From positions 186,001 through 250,000 of the forward strand of contig CAVSKL010000002.1 of assembly GCA_963728475.1 (NCBI GenBank): a stretch of 64,000 nt of DNA. The letters run 5' to 3'. Source of the DNA: CAVSKL01 sp963728475 [NCBI: Candidatus Eiseniibacteriota bacterium]. GTDB taxonomy: Bacteria > Eisenbacteria > RBG-16-71-46 > JABDJR01. Shown piece after piece: positions 24,669 to 34,022 of this stretch. The notes beneath the pieces are model-generated. The model ran no database searches. It was given only the letters and a program-made list of their open reading frames with translations, and was not told the origin of the DNA. Position 1 is the stretch's first letter. Each line of letters opens with the position of its first letter. The translations under genes were made by a program, and so were the position numbers.

Positions 24669-26798
24669 ATGTCTCCCAACCGACTCGCCTCCGAGAAGAG
24701 CCCGTACCTCCTCCAGCACGCCGGAAACCCGGTCGACTGGTACCCGTGGGGCCGGGAGGCGTTCGACCGCGCCCGCCGGGAGGACAAGCCGGTCTTCCTC
24801 TCCATCGGCTACGCCACCTGTCACTGGTGCCACGTGATGGAGCGGGAGTCGTTCACCGACGAGCGGGTGGCCGCGCTCCTGAACGAGCACTTCGTGGCGA
24901 TCAAGGTCGACCGCGAGGAGCGCCCCGACGTGGACGCCCAGTACATGACCGCGGTCCAGGGGTTGACCGGATCCGGCGGCTGGCCCCTCACCGCGATCCT
25001 CACCCCGGAAGGCAAGCCCTTCTTCGGCGGCACCTACTTTCCCGCCGAGCCCCGCCTGGGCCGGCCCGGGCTCCTGACCCTGCTGCCCCGGCTCCACCGG
25101 GCCTGGACCGAGGACCGGGAGCAGGTGGTGGCCTCCGCCGACACCGTGGCCGGTTTCGTGGCCGGGCAGGTCCCCGCGAACCCGGGTCCGCTCGACGCCG
25201 GAACGCTCGAGGACGCCGCGCGGCGCCTCGGCCGCGACCACGACGAGGTTCACGGCGGGTTCGGGTCGGCTCCCAAGTTCCCGCGCCCGCACCTCCTCAG
25301 CTTCCTCCTCCGCCAGCATCGCCGGACCGGCGAGCCCGCAATCCTGGAGATGGTGGAGCGTACGCTCGACGGCATGGCCTCGGGGGGCATTCACGACCAC
25401 CTCGGGGGCGGCTTCGCCCGCTACTCGGTGGACCGCCGCTGGCTGGTGCCGCACTTCGAGAAGATGCTCTACGACCAGGCGCTCCTGGCGACGGCCTACC
25501 TGGAGGCGCACCAGGTCACCGGCCGCCCCCGCCACGCCGAGGTCGCCCGCGGGATCTTCGAGTACGCGCTTCGCGACCTGCGCGACCCCGCCGGCGCCTT
25601 CCGCTCGGCCGAGGACGCGGACAGCGAGGGGGAGGAGGGGCGCTTCTACCTCTGGACTCCCGACGAGGTCCTCGACGTCCTCGGCCGCGACGAGGCCGCG
25701 CTCTTCACCGCCGCCTACGGCGTCACCCTCCGCGGCAACTTCGAGGGGGGCCGCACCGTGCTCTCCCGGGTGGAGGACGACGGCGCGCTCGCCTCCCGGT
25801 TCGGCCCGGACCCGGAGACGGTGGCCGGCCGGCTCGCCGCCGCCCGGCGGCTCCTGTTCGCCCGCCGCGAGACCCGCCCCCGCCCCTTCCTGGACGACAA
25901 GGTGCTCACCGACTGGAACGGCCTCATGATCTCGGCCCTGGCCCTGGGGGCGCGGGTCCTCGACGACCGGCGGCTCCTCGCCGCCGCCTCCGAGGCCTCG
26001 GTGTTCCTGCTCCAGGAGCTCCGGGATTCGCAGGGCCTCCTCCACCGGTGGCGGGACGGCCAGGCCGCGGTCGCGGGCTTCCTGGACGACTACGCGTTCC
26101 TCGCCCGCGGCCTCTTCGACCTCTATCTCGCCGCCGGGGACCCGGCGCATCTTGGGGCGGCGCTGGAGCTGGCCCGCGACCTCGTCGCGCGCTTCGAGGA
26201 CCGCGACCGGGGCGGCTTCTACTTCACCGCCGACGCTCATGAGAGCCTTCTCACCCGCGACAAGCAGCTCTACGACGGCGCCGTTCCCTCGGGGAACTCG
26301 GTGGCGGCGGGGCTCCTCCTCCGGCTGGGATCGCTGGCCGGGGACGCGGAGCTGGTGCGGGCGGGGGAGCGGACGCTGGAAGCCTTCGGCGGCGCCATCG
26401 CCGCCTATCCCCCCGCGTACCCCGAATCGCTCGCTGCCCTCGACTACGCCCTCGGCCCCTCGGCCGAGGTGGTGGTGGCGGGGGACCCGGGCGATCCCGC
26501 CACCCGGGGTTTCCTGGACCGGCTCCGCCGCCCCTTCCTGCCCCGGGTGGTGTTCGCCTGGCGCCGTCCCGGGCCCGACCCGGTGGCCGCGTTCCTCCCC
26601 TACGCGGCGGGGATGGAGCCGCCGGAGCGGGGCGCGCTGGTCTACGTCTGCCGGGAGCGGGCCTGCGATCGCCCGGTGGCCACCGAAAGCGCTCTCGCCG
26701 AGGCCCTGGACCGGGCGATGGATCCGGCGGGGGAAAACCGGCCGGGGCCCGGCCCCGGATCCGGGCCCGGCTCAGGGAATCCTCCCGAAGGCCGATAA
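24669..26798 (+). CDS. DUF255 thioredoxin-like / AGE-fold protein (YyaL-SSP411 family)
   Basis: 709 residues. The N-terminal thioredoxin fold begins with the invariant [20 protein letters not shown] and has Cys51-His-Trp-Cys54 (CHWCHVM) in place of the usual CxxC. Residues 180-640 form an (alpha/alpha) barrel of the N-acylglucosamine-2-epimerase type ([51 protein letters not shown]). The human homologue is SPATA20; the molecular function is not known. The C-terminal 20 residues are low-complexity. Full length for the family. Confidence 0.9.
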   Translation: MSPNRLASEKSPYLLQHAGNPVDWYPWGREAFDRARREDKPVFLSIGYATCHWCHVMERESFTDERVAALLNEHFVAIKVDREERPDVDAQYMTAVQGLTGSGGWPLTAILTPEGKPFFGGTYFPAEPRLGRPGLLTLLPRLHRAWTEDREQVVASADTVAGFVAGQVPANPGPLDAGTLEDAARRLGRDHDEVHGGFGSAPKFPRPHLLSFLLRQHRRTGEPAILEMVERTLDGMASGGIHDHLGGGFARYSVDRRWLVPHFEKMLYDQALLATAYLEAHQVTGRPRHAEVARGIFEYALRDLRDPAGAFRSAEDADSEGEEGRFYLWTPDEVLDVLGRDEAALFTAAYGVTLRGNFEGGRTVLSRVEDDGALASRFGPDPETVAGRLAAARRLLFARRETRPRPFLDDKVLTDWNGLMISALALGARVLDDRRLLAAASEASVFLLQELRDSQGLLHRWRDGQAAVAGFLDDYAFLARGLFDLYLAAGDPAHLGAALELARDLVARFEDRDRGGFYFTADAHESLLTRDKQLYDGAVPSGNSVAAGLLLRLGSLAGDAELVRAGERTLEAFGGAIAAYPPAYPESLAALDYALGPSAEVVVAGDPGDPATRGFLDRLRRPFLPRVVFAWRRPGPDPVAAFLPYAAGMEPPERGALVYVCRERACDRPVATESALAEALDRAMDPAGENRPGPGPGSGPGSGNPPEGR

Positions 26799-26910
26799 CC
26801 GGGGAAAGACTGCGAGGAGACCCCCCTCCGGCCGCCCGCCGGGAGGGGTGATGTGGGCATGCCCGGAACCTCCAAACGACTCCGGGAATTCAAATTGTGG
26901 AGAGAGGCTC

Positions 26911-28878
26911 ATGTACTGCTCGAGCGATCTCGCCTCCCGATCCGGCCTTCCCCGAGGGGTGGCTCTGCTCGTCCTCCTGCTGGCGGTGGGGGCGGCGAGC
27001 CCTTGCCGGGCCCAGGTGATGGGCGGGGACCGCTCCGGCGATCGCTTTGGCTCGGCGGTGGCCTGGGCCGGGGACATCGACCATGACGGCTACGACGACT
27101 TCCTGATCGGGGCGCCGGGAGCGGTGGGCCTGCACGGCGCCGCCGGCCAGGTCTTCGTGTTCTTCGGGCGCTACGGCGTCTTCCCGGCGACCCCCGATCT
27201 GATCCTCTCCGGAGAGGTGAGCGGCGACCACTTCGGCTTCGCCGTCTCCACCGCGGGGGACGTGAACGGGGACGGCTACGCCGACTTCCTGGTCGGTGCG
27301 CCGGAGAACGACGCCGCCGGGTTGAACGCGGGCAAGGTGTATCTCTATCTGGGCGGACGGACGGTGTCCACCACCCCCGCCCGCACCTGGACCGGAAGCC
27401 TGGCCGGCGCGCGCCTGGGCGCGGCGGTGGCCGGCGGCTTCGACTTCAACGGGGACGGCAGGAGCGACTTCGCGATCGGCGCCCCCGAGCTCACCGACTA
27501 CGAGAACGGCGCCGGGCTCCACGCGGGACAGGTCCAGATCTTCCTCGGCGGCGCCCCCCTCACCACCCTCGCCGCCACCTACTCGCTGGAGGGTTCGGCT
27601 GCCAACTGGTACCTGGGCTATTCGCTGGATCCGGCCGGAGACGTGGACGGCGACGGCAAGCAAGACCTCGTGGCCGGCGCGCCCCAGCTCGCCGACGTCA
27701 ATCCCGGGAAGGCGGTGGTCTTCTTCGGCCGCGCCGATGGGCCGGGACTGGTCCCGGGCACCGTGCTCACCGGCCCGGTGGGGGGAGACCGGTTCGGATG
27801 GTCGGTCTCCGGCGCCGGGGACACCGACGGCGACGGCTACGCCGACCTCCTGGTCGGGGCTCCCGCCCACGACCAGAACGGACTCGATACCGGCGCGCTC
27901 TATCTCTATCGCGGGGGGCCCACCCTGGGCGGGGCTCCGGCCTGGTTCGCGTTCGGCTCGGTGGCCGGCGACAGCCTGGGCTACGCGGTGGACGGCGGTT
28001 TCGACATGAACGGCGACGGCGTTCCCGACTTCGCCGCCGGCGCCCCCGGGGCCGACGCGCCCGCGGCGGGCTCCGGCCAGGTGCGAATCTACTACGGCGG
28101 CGCCTTGCCCAACGCGAGCGCCGACCGGGTGCTGGGGCCCGTGCCCCCCGAGCCCGGCTTCGAGGCGGGGGACCGGTTCGGGGCCTCGGTGCGGTTCGTC
28201 GGCTCCTACAACGGCGGCTCTCTCGACGCGAACGCCGGCCTGGCCGAACTCCTGGCCGGCGCCCCCGACGGGAACGCCCTCTCCGGCATCCGCGCCGGCT
28301 ACGTGGACTTCATCACCGGCCCCGGCACCTACGTGCCGGTGCGGGTGGCCGCGTTCACCGCGACCCCGGGCGCCGCCGGGACCGGGATTTCCTGGATCCT
28401 GTCCGGGGCCTCGGACCTGGCCGGCATACGCGTGGAAGCCGAGCGCGACGGCGCGCGGACCCCGCTCGCCGGCGGCTGGCTCCCTCCGGAGAGCGGCTCG
28501 GCCACCGACCCCGATCCCTCCGCCGCCCGCTACCATCTCCTGGGCCGCGACCGCGCCGGCGGCATCGCCGAGCTGGCCCAGGTCGGCTTCGGCGGAGGGG
28601 TGGGCGCGCTGGCCCTCGGCGTCCCCGACCGCAATCCCTTCCGGACCGAGGTCCGTCTGCCCGCCTCCTTCCCCGCGGGCACGGCCGAGGTCTCGGTGTG
28701 GGACGTGCGGGGGCGGATGGTGCGCGCGCTCTACCGCTCCGACGCCGGCCCCCGGTCGACGTCGCTGGTGTGGGACGGCCGCGACGATCGCGGGCTCCCG
28801 GTCCCGGCCGGGCTCTACTTCGTCCGCGCCCGCGCCGGCGCCGCGCAGACCTCGGTTAAGGTGCTCCGCCTCCCCTGA
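26911..28878 (+). CDS. Secreted FG-GAP (integrin-like) protein with FlgD/T9SS-like C-terminus
   Basis: 655 residues. Signal peptide with hydrophobic core VALLVLLLAVGAA and an Ala-X-Ala type site near CRAQ. About seven FG-GAP repeats follow, each with a GDxFG...AGDxNGDGYxDFLxGAP pattern: DIDHDGYDD, DVNGDGYAD, DFNGDGRSD, DVDGDGKQD, DTDGDGYAD, DMNGDGVPD, plus a divergent last blade. These Asp/Asn loops bind calcium in a beta-propeller. The last 80 residues are an Ig-like FlgD/T9SS-type sorting domain (VSVWDVRGRMVRALY, LVWDGRDDRGLPVPAGLYFVR). Probably surface-exposed or released, a role in adhesion being typical. Start ATG 26911 has GGAGAGAGG just upstream. Confidence 0.88.
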   Translation: MYCSSDLASRSGLPRGVALLVLLLAVGAASPCRAQVMGGDRSGDRFGSAVAWAGDIDHDGYDDFLIGAPGAVGLHGAAGQVFVFFGRYGVFPATPDLILSGEVSGDHFGFAVSTAGDVNGDGYADFLVGAPENDAAGLNAGKVYLYLGGRTVSTTPARTWTGSLAGARLGAAVAGGFDFNGDGRSDFAIGAPELTDYENGAGLHAGQVQIFLGGAPLTTLAATYSLEGSAANWYLGYSLDPAGDVDGDGKQDLVAGAPQLADVNPGKAVVFFGRADGPGLVPGTVLTGPVGGDRFGWSVSGAGDTDGDGYADLLVGAPAHDQNGLDTGALYLYRGGPTLGGAPAWFAFGSVAGDSLGYAVDGGFDMNGDGVPDFAAGAPGADAPAAGSGQVRIYYGGALPNASADRVLGPVPPEPGFEAGDRFGASVRFVGSYNGGSLDANAGLAELLAGAPDGNALSGIRAGYVDFITGPGTYVPVRVAAFTATPGAAGTGISWILSGASDLAGIRVEAERDGARTPLAGGWLPPESGSATDPDPSAARYHLLGRDRAGGIAELAQVGFGGGVGALALGVPDRNPFRTEVRLPASFPAGTAEVSVWDVRGRMVRALYRSDAGPRSTSLVWDGRDDRGLPVPAGLYFVRARAGAAQTSVKVLRLP

Positions 28879-28967
28879 ACCGGGCGGACCCCCGCGATCA
28901 TGGCTTCGTACGGCAAGCGCAACGGCGCCGTCCCCCCTCCCGGTGGGCAACCGGGGGCGGGAGCGCG

Positions 28968-28973
28968 TATAGT
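28968..28973 (+). promoter_or_regulatory. -10 box giving a leaderless aminotransferase mRNA
   Basis: TATAGT followed by exactly 6 nt and the ATG at 28980; the A of the ATG falls at the expected +1. No Shine-Dalgarno sequence precedes the start. The same geometry recurs at 35372 and 37963. Confidence 0.5.
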
Positions 28974-28979
28974 GCCGCG

Positions 28980-30143
28980 ATGACCGAGCTTCATCTTGCC
29001 CGCCGCATGGCGGACCTCGCCCAGTCGGACATCCGGCGCATGACGCTGGAATGCGAGCGGGTGGGGGGCATCAACCTGGGGCAGGGGATCTGCGACCTCC
29101 CCACCATCCCCGAGCTCAAGGCGGGCCTGGCCGAGGCGGTGGAGGCGGACCGCGCCACCTACAGCCGCTACGACGGGATCGACGCACTGCGCGAGGCGAT
29201 CGCCCGCCGGTGCCGGAACAAGAACGGCGTGGACTACGACCCCGAGGGGGAGATCGTGGTCACCGTCGGCTCCACCGGCGCCTTCGCGATGGCGCTCACC
29301 GCGCTCCTCGACCCCGGGGACGAGGTCCTCCTCCCCGAACCGTTCTACGGCTACCACTGGAACACCGTGCTCGCCGCGGGGGGAGTGCCGCGGCCGGTGC
29401 CGCTCGGCGAGCCCGGCTTCGCGGTGGACGCGGACGCCCTGGAGCAGGCGATCACCCCCCGCACCCGGGCGCTGGTGGTCTGCTCGCCCGCCAACCCCAC
29501 CGGAAAGGTATGGTCGGAGTCCGAGCTCGATGCCGCGGTGGCGCTCCTCCACCGGCACGGGCTGTGGGCGATCACCGACGAGATCTACGAGGACATCCTC
29601 TACGACGGGCGCCGCCATCTGAGCCTGGCCGCCCGCCCCGGAGGTCGCGAGCGCACCGTCACCGTGAGCGGCTTCTCCAAGACCTTCTCCATCACCGGCT
29701 GGCGGATCGGCTTTGCCGCCGCCCCCGCGGGGATGGGCCGGGCGATCGGGGTCCTGAACGACCTCTACTACGTCTGCGCGGCCACCCCCCTGCAGCACGC
29801 GGTGGCCCACGCCCTGGCCGTGGTGCCCGCTTCGTACTACACGAACCTGAGCCGCGACTACGCCGCCAAGCGGAACCGGCTGGTCGCGACCTGCGAACGG
29901 CTGGGCTGGAGCCCGCGGATCCCCGGAGGGGCCTACTACCTCATGGCCGAGCCGAGGGGGCTGGGGGCGCGGACCGCCCGCGAGGCCTCGGACGCGATCC
30001 TCGACCGGGCGAGGGTGGCGTCGGTGCCCGGCTCCGCCTTCTACCGCGACGGCGGGGGGGAGCACCTGGTGCGGTTCTGCTTCGCCAAGACCGGCGCCGA
30101 CCTCGCCGAGGCGTGCCGGCGCCTGGAGGAGGCGTTCGCATGA
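28980..30143 (+). CDS. PLP-dependent class I/II aminotransferase
   Basis: 387 residues, fold type I. Conserved features: NLGQGICDLPT at the N-terminus, VTVGSTGAFAMAL (phosphate-binding), SPANPTGKVW, TDEIYEDILYD with the ring-nitrogen Asp, the Schiff-base Lys234 in SGFSKTFSITGWRIGF, and the substrate carboxylate Arg near FCFAK. The sequence resembles aspartate/aromatic or kynurenine-type aminotransferases; the donor cannot be told from sequence alone. The 13-bp gap to the next gene suggests a shared transcript, but there is no functional link. Confidence 0.9.
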   Translation: MTELHLARRMADLAQSDIRRMTLECERVGGINLGQGICDLPTIPELKAGLAEAVEADRATYSRYDGIDALREAIARRCRNKNGVDYDPEGEIVVTVGSTGAFAMALTALLDPGDEVLLPEPFYGYHWNTVLAAGGVPRPVPLGEPGFAVDADALEQAITPRTRALVVCSPANPTGKVWSESELDAAVALLHRHGLWAITDEIYEDILYDGRRHLSLAARPGGRERTVTVSGFSKTFSITGWRIGFAAAPAGMGRAIGVLNDLYYVCAATPLQHAVAHALAVVPASYYTNLSRDYAAKRNRLVATCERLGWSPRIPGGAYYLMAEPRGLGARTAREASDAILDRARVASVPGSAFYRDGGGEHLVRFCFAKTGADLAEACRRLEEAFA

Positions 30144-30156
30144 GGGCCGGCCCGCC

Positions 30157-31425
30157 ATGAACGACCAGCTCTTCATGCTGCGGTCCATGGTCGTGTCGAC
30201 CCTGATCGGGGCGCTGATCGGGCTCGAGCGGGAGTACCGGAGCCGGCTCAAGGGCGACAAGGGCTTCGCCGGGCTCCGCACCTTCATGTTCTATGCGCTT
30301 CTCGGCAACATCTGCACCTGGCTCACCCGGTCGGTGAGCCCGGCCATGCTCCCCCTCGGCTTCGCGGCCATGATCCTGCTGGTGTCGGTGACCTACTTCC
30401 GCGGCTCCATGCTCGGCTGGACCGACCGGGGGATGACCACCGAGGTCGCCGCGCTCCTCACCTTCGTTCTCGGCGCGCTGGTGGCGGCGGGCCGCACCGA
30501 GACCGCGGTGGCGGTGGGGGTGATCATCGCGGTGCTCCTCTCCGCCAAGCCGGCGCTGCTGCGATGGGTGGACCGCATCACCACCGAGGACATGTACACC
30601 ACCCTCAAGTTCGCGGTGATCACCTTCGTGGTGCTCCCGATCCTCCCCAACGCCAGCTACGGCCCCCTCCATGCGTTCAACCCCCATGACATCTGGCTCA
30701 TGGTGGTGCTCATCTCCGGGGTTTCGTTCCTGGGCTACGTGGCGCTGAAGATCCTCGGCCCCGGGAGGGGGATCGCCTTGAGCGGGCTCCTGGGCGGGCT
30801 GGCCTCGTCCACCGCGGTCGCCCTCTCCTTCAGCCGCCGCAGCAAGGACACCCCCGAGCTCTCGCGGAGCTGCGCGCTGGCCATCCTCGTCGCTTCCACC
30901 GTGATGGCCTTCCGGATCGCGGTCCTGGTCGGCGTGGTCCACCCCGCCCTCTTCCGGATCCTGTGGCTTCCCCTGGTCGCGCTCGCGGCCTCGGGGACGG
31001 TGATGGCGCTGTGGCTCTGGCGCGGGGCCAAGCGCGACGCGGCCTCGGTCGGCACCCTGGAACTCCACAACCCGTTCCGGCTCTCCTCGGTCCTCACCTT
31101 CGGCGCCGCGTACGCCCTGGTGCTGTTCCTGGTCAAGGCCGCCGACCGGTTCCTTTCCGACGCCGCCTCGGGGCTGGTGGCCGCGATCTCGGGGCTCACC
31201 CAGGTCGACGCGATCACCCTCACCGCCTCCAAGCTGGCCAAGACCACCATGCCCGAGGAGACCGCGGTGGTGGTCATCCTCATCGCCGCCCTCTCCAACA
31301 CCGCGGCCAAGGGGTTGATCGGGGCCTCGGTGGGCCATCGCCGCCTCCGCCGCCCGCTCCTGGTCTCCCTGGGGGTGATGTTCCTGAGCGGCCTGGCCAC
31401 CATCCCGTTCCTCAAGTACCTCTGA
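30157..31425 (+). CDS. MgtC/SapB-DUF4010 membrane protein
   Basis: 422 residues, about eleven hydrophobic segments. The N-terminal 140 residues are the MgtC/SapB domain (STLIGALIGLEREYRSR, GLRTFMFYALLGN, GMTTEVAALLTFVLGALV); the remainder is DUF4010 (GGLASSTAVALSFSRRSK and TASKLAKTTMPEETAVVVILIAALSN). The combination is common in bacteria and of uncertain function; MgtC itself modulates the F-ATPase under low Mg. It is likely translated from the aminotransferase transcript. Confidence 0.85.
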   Translation: MNDQLFMLRSMVVSTLIGALIGLEREYRSRLKGDKGFAGLRTFMFYALLGNICTWLTRSVSPAMLPLGFAAMILLVSVTYFRGSMLGWTDRGMTTEVAALLTFVLGALVAAGRTETAVAVGVIIAVLLSAKPALLRWVDRITTEDMYTTLKFAVITFVVLPILPNASYGPLHAFNPHDIWLMVVLISGVSFLGYVALKILGPGRGIALSGLLGGLASSTAVALSFSRRSKDTPELSRSCALAILVASTVMAFRIAVLVGVVHPALFRILWLPLVALAASGTVMALWLWRGAKRDAASVGTLELHNPFRLSSVLTFGAAYALVLFLVKAADRFLSDAASGLVAAISGLTQVDAITLTASKLAKTTMPEETAVVVILIAALSNTAAKGLIGASVGHRRLRRPLLVSLGVMFLSGLATIPFLKYL

Positions 31426-31520
31426 GCTTTCGGGGAGCCACCGGCGCCGGCCCCTCCGTGCTAGACTCCTGCGCGGATTTCGGAGGTCCGCCCTGGGTTA
31501 CGAGGAGGAGGAGGCTGCCT

Positions 31521-32462
31521 GTGAGCTGGTTCAACAAGCTGGTGGCGCAGACCCTTCCCGCGGTTCCCAAGCCGATCGTGCGCCGGGTGAGCGCGCGCTA
31601 CATCGCGGGGGAGACGCTGGAGGAGGCGGTGGCGGTGGTGCGGAGCCTGAATCGCCGGGGGATGATGGCCACCCTCGACGTGCTCGGCGAGTTCGTGAGC
31701 ACCGCGGAGGAGGCCCGCCGCGCCGGCGACGCCTACCGCAACGTGCTCCGGGCCATCGACCGGGAGAAGCTCGACAGCAACGTCTCCCTCAAGCTCACGC
31801 AGATGGGGCTCAAGCTCGGGACCGGCCTCGCCTACGACGTGACCCACGGGGTGGTGGAGGAAGCGGAGCGGCTCGGCAACTGGGTGCGGATCGACATGGA
31901 GGACTCCTCCTGCACCGACGACACCCTCGCCGTGTTCGAACGCCATCGCGCCGCCCACCCCGGCCGCGTGGGGTGCGTGATCCAGGCCTACCTCAAGCGG
32001 AGCCTGGAGGACGTGCGGAAGCTGGCCGCGGAGAAGGCCAACGTGCGCCTCTGCAAGGGCATCTACATCGAGTCCCCGGAGATCGCTTACCGCCGCCACG
32101 ACGAGATCAACACCAGCTACAAGCAGTGCCTCCGCGTGCTCCTGGAGGGGGGGGCGTACGTGGGGATCGCCACCCACGACCGGGAGCTGGTGGAGGACGC
32201 CTTCTCGCTGGTCGCCGAGCTGGGCCTCGCCCGGGAGCGCTACGAGTTCCAGATGCTCCTCGGCGTCACCGAGGGCCTCCGGGCCGAGATCCTCGACCGC
32301 GGCCACCGGCTCCGGGTCTACGTGCCCCACGGGAGCCACTGGTATCCCTACTCGGTACGGCGGCTCAAGGAGAACCCGGCCATCGCCGGGCACATCATGC
32401 GCGACATGCTCACCCGCTCCCGGAAGAGCAACGGGAGCGGCGGCGGAAACGGCCGTCACTGA
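31521..32462 (+). CDS. Proline dehydrogenase (monofunctional PRODH)
   Basis: Oxidises proline to pyrroline-5-carboxylate with FAD. 313 residues, the short stand-alone form. Barrel motifs: SLKLTQMGL, VRIDMEDSS, VGCVIQAYLKRS, RLCKGIYIESPE, ATHDRELV, and the C-terminal YVPHGSHWYPYSVRRLKE that closes the active site (YxxRR substrate motif). Start GTG 31521 with GGAGGAGGAGG about 8 bases upstream. A TAGACT -10 lies at about 31462. No P5C dehydrogenase gene adjoins it. Confidence 0.9.
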   Translation: MSWFNKLVAQTLPAVPKPIVRRVSARYIAGETLEEAVAVVRSLNRRGMMATLDVLGEFVSTAEEARRAGDAYRNVLRAIDREKLDSNVSLKLTQMGLKLGTGLAYDVTHGVVEEAERLGNWVRIDMEDSSCTDDTLAVFERHRAAHPGRVGCVIQAYLKRSLEDVRKLAAEKANVRLCKGIYIESPEIAYRRHDEINTSYKQCLRVLLEGGAYVGIATHDRELVEDAFSLVAELGLARERYEFQMLLGVTEGLRAEILDRGHRLRVYVPHGSHWYPYSVRRLKENPAIAGHIMRDMLTRSRKSNGSGGGNGRH

Positions 32463-32486
32463 CCGGACCCGCCCGGCCCCGGCCGG

Positions 32487-33182
32487 TCACAGCCATTCCT
32501 TCACGTTCCGGCTCAGGAATTCCGAGGCCTCGGGGAGGCGTCCCTCCAGGAAGTGGTCGGCCCCCGGGATCACCAGGAACGCGGAGGGCGCCGGCCACGA
32601 CTCCAGGTAGGCTCCCACCGCCTCGGGCGGGGTGTACCGGTCCCGCTCGCCGTGGACCGCCGCCACCGGCACCGCCGCCGGAAACGGCGCGGGCGGATCG
32701 ACGATCCGCAGCGGCACCCCCACCAGCGCCAGCGCCTGCGGTAGGGTCTCGCGGTTCGCGGCCCGGCGGGCGGCGGCCAGGAGCGTCATTCCCGCCCCGA
32801 ACGAGAACCCCGCCGCCACCAGCGGCAACCCCGGCACCCGGCGGCCGGCCTCGGCCCACGCCGCCAGGAGATCGTCCACCTCGCCGCGCCCGGCGTCGTA
32901 GGTCCCGGCGCTCCGTCCCACTCCGCGGAAGTTGAACCGCAGGCTGGCCAGGTCCAGGTGATGGTTCAGGGTGCGGGCCACGTGGAAGACCACCTTGTTC
33001 ATCATGGTGCCGCCGAACGCGGGGTGGGGGTGGGCGGTCACCACCGCGCCGCGCGCCGGCGCGCCGGACCGGGCCGGCCGCCACAACGCTTCCACCGGTC
33101 CCGCCGGACCCTCGAAGGTGATCGGCTCCTCACGGCTCAGCGATCCTGGATCCCACGCGAACCGGCTCATGAGATGCGGCAT
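32487..33182 (-). CDS. Alpha/beta hydrolase (dienelactone hydrolase-like)
   Basis: 231 residues. The segment TAHPHPAFGGTMMNKV and then LRFNFRGVGRSAG are typical of the YfbR/YtfP-neighbour alpha/beta hydrolase subfamily annotated as small serine hydrolases. Nucleophile Ser in GFSFGA; Asp in AVHGERDRYTPPE; catalytic His in PGADHFLEG. Substrate unknown. No signal peptide, so cytoplasmic. Confidence 0.85.
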   Translation of the reverse strand: MPHLMSRFAWDPGSLSREEPITFEGPAGPVEALWRPARSGAPARGAVVTAHPHPAFGGTMMNKVVFHVARTLNHHLDLASLRFNFRGVGRSAGTYDAGRGEVDDLLAAWAEAGRRVPGLPLVAAGFSFGAGMTLLAAARRAANRETLPQALALVGVPLRIVDPPAPFPAAVPVAAVHGERDRYTPPEAVGAYLESWPAPSAFLVIPGADHFLEGRLPEASEFLSRNVKEWL

Positions 33183-33205
33183 CCTCCCGGTGGCCTCGGG
33201 CGGTA

Positions 33206-33234
33206 TTGACTTCCCCCGAGCCCGATCCTACCAT
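33206..33234 (+). promoter_or_regulatory. Sigma-70-type promoter for the C25-like gene
   Basis: TTGACT at 33206-33211, 17-bp spacer, TACCAT at 33229-33234; one of the best -35/-10 pairs in the window. Confidence 0.6.
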
Positions 33235-33250
33235 CCGATACAACGTAACT

Positions 33251-33299
33251 GGTTGGCTCCATGGCCGATCGCGGGCTTCGCGATAGGGGGGAGCCGACC
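33251..33299 (+). other. Stem-loop in the leader of the C25-like gene
   Basis: GGTTGGCTCC (33251-33260) pairs with GGAGCCGACC (33290-33299), ten pairs with one G-U; inside it ATCGCG (33268-33273) pairs with CGCGAT (33279-33284). It starts about 10 nt after the expected transcription start and ends 40 nt before the ATG, so it could control mRNA stability or translation. Confidence 0.45.
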
Positions 33300-33339
33300 G
33301 AGAAGCCGATCGCGTGCAGGCAAGGAGAGCAACGGCACG

Positions 33340-33981
33340 ATGATCATTCGTCCGGCGCTGGCGCGCCTGGGAGTGACGATACCCTTTTTCGTCCTCGCGA
33401 GCCTGGTGCTCGGGTTCTTCTCGCGGCCGGTCTCCCGGGCCGTCGACGCCCCCGCGCATGCGTCCGCGTTCCTCATCGTCACCACCGAGTCCCTGCGCCC
33501 TCCCTTCCAGGCGCTGGAGAGCTGGAACCACGAGCGCGGTTGCCCCACCCTCCTCCTGACCCTGGGCAACCCCGGGTCCCGCGGGGACCTGGGCAGCGCC
33601 GTCGGCTACGTGAGCGCGCTCTGCGCCCTGCGCGGCACCTACGGCATGCTCCTCGGCGGCGACAGCCGGCTCCTCCCCCTGGTGTTGCCGGTCGGCGGCG
33701 AGCAGGACCCCGGTCCCCGCGCCTCCGCCGGGGGACCGCAGGTCCCGCGGCTGGTTCCGGTGAGCCCGCTGGTGGGGCTTCCCGCCGGGCTCCGGGTGAG
33801 CCGGGCGCCGGTCCGCGATCTGGCCGAGGCCTGGGAGTTCGTCAACGCCTGCCGGGCCAGCGGCCGGACCCTGGACCAGCTGGTCGGAGAGGGCGCCCCC
33901 CTCACCGCGGTAGCCGCGACCGGCGGGATCCGGTTCCCGGACGGCCGGCCGGCGGCCGGGTACGACGCGGCCACGCCGTGA
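33340..33981 (+). CDS. Secreted truncated gingipain (C25)-like domain protein
   Basis: 213 residues. An N-terminal hydrophobic segment (ARLGVTIPFFVLASLVLGFFS) acts as signal or anchor. Residues 43-115 resemble the start of the gingipain catalytic domain: a FLIVTTESLRPPFQALESW strand-helix, then CPTLLLTL, and a short helix before TYGMLLGGDSRLLPLVLP, the counterpart of the YVLLGGD...VP motif. The rest of the peptidase, including the catalytic His and Cys region, is missing, so it should not be a protease. It may be a truncated remnant or a binding domain. Start ATG 33340 with GGAGAGC about 10 bases upstream. Confidence 0.6.
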   Translation: MIIRPALARLGVTIPFFVLASLVLGFFSRPVSRAVDAPAHASAFLIVTTESLRPPFQALESWNHERGCPTLLLTLGNPGSRGDLGSAVGYVSALCALRGTYGMLLGGDSRLLPLVLPVGGEQDPGPRASAGGPQVPRLVPVSPLVGLPAGLRVSRAPVRDLAEAWEFVNACRASGRTLDQLVGEGAPLTAVAATGGIRFPDGRPAAGYDAATP

Positions 33982-34022
33982 CCCCCGCCCGGCCCGCCTC
34001 CGGGCCGGAGCAGGACAACCCG

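Noticed and set aside
26853-27086. Short frame resembling a 23S rRNA intervening-sequence protein (FKLWREAH...)
   Set aside because: Similarity is limited to one helix, the frame overlaps the FG-GAP gene's start and becomes Gly/Arg-rich.
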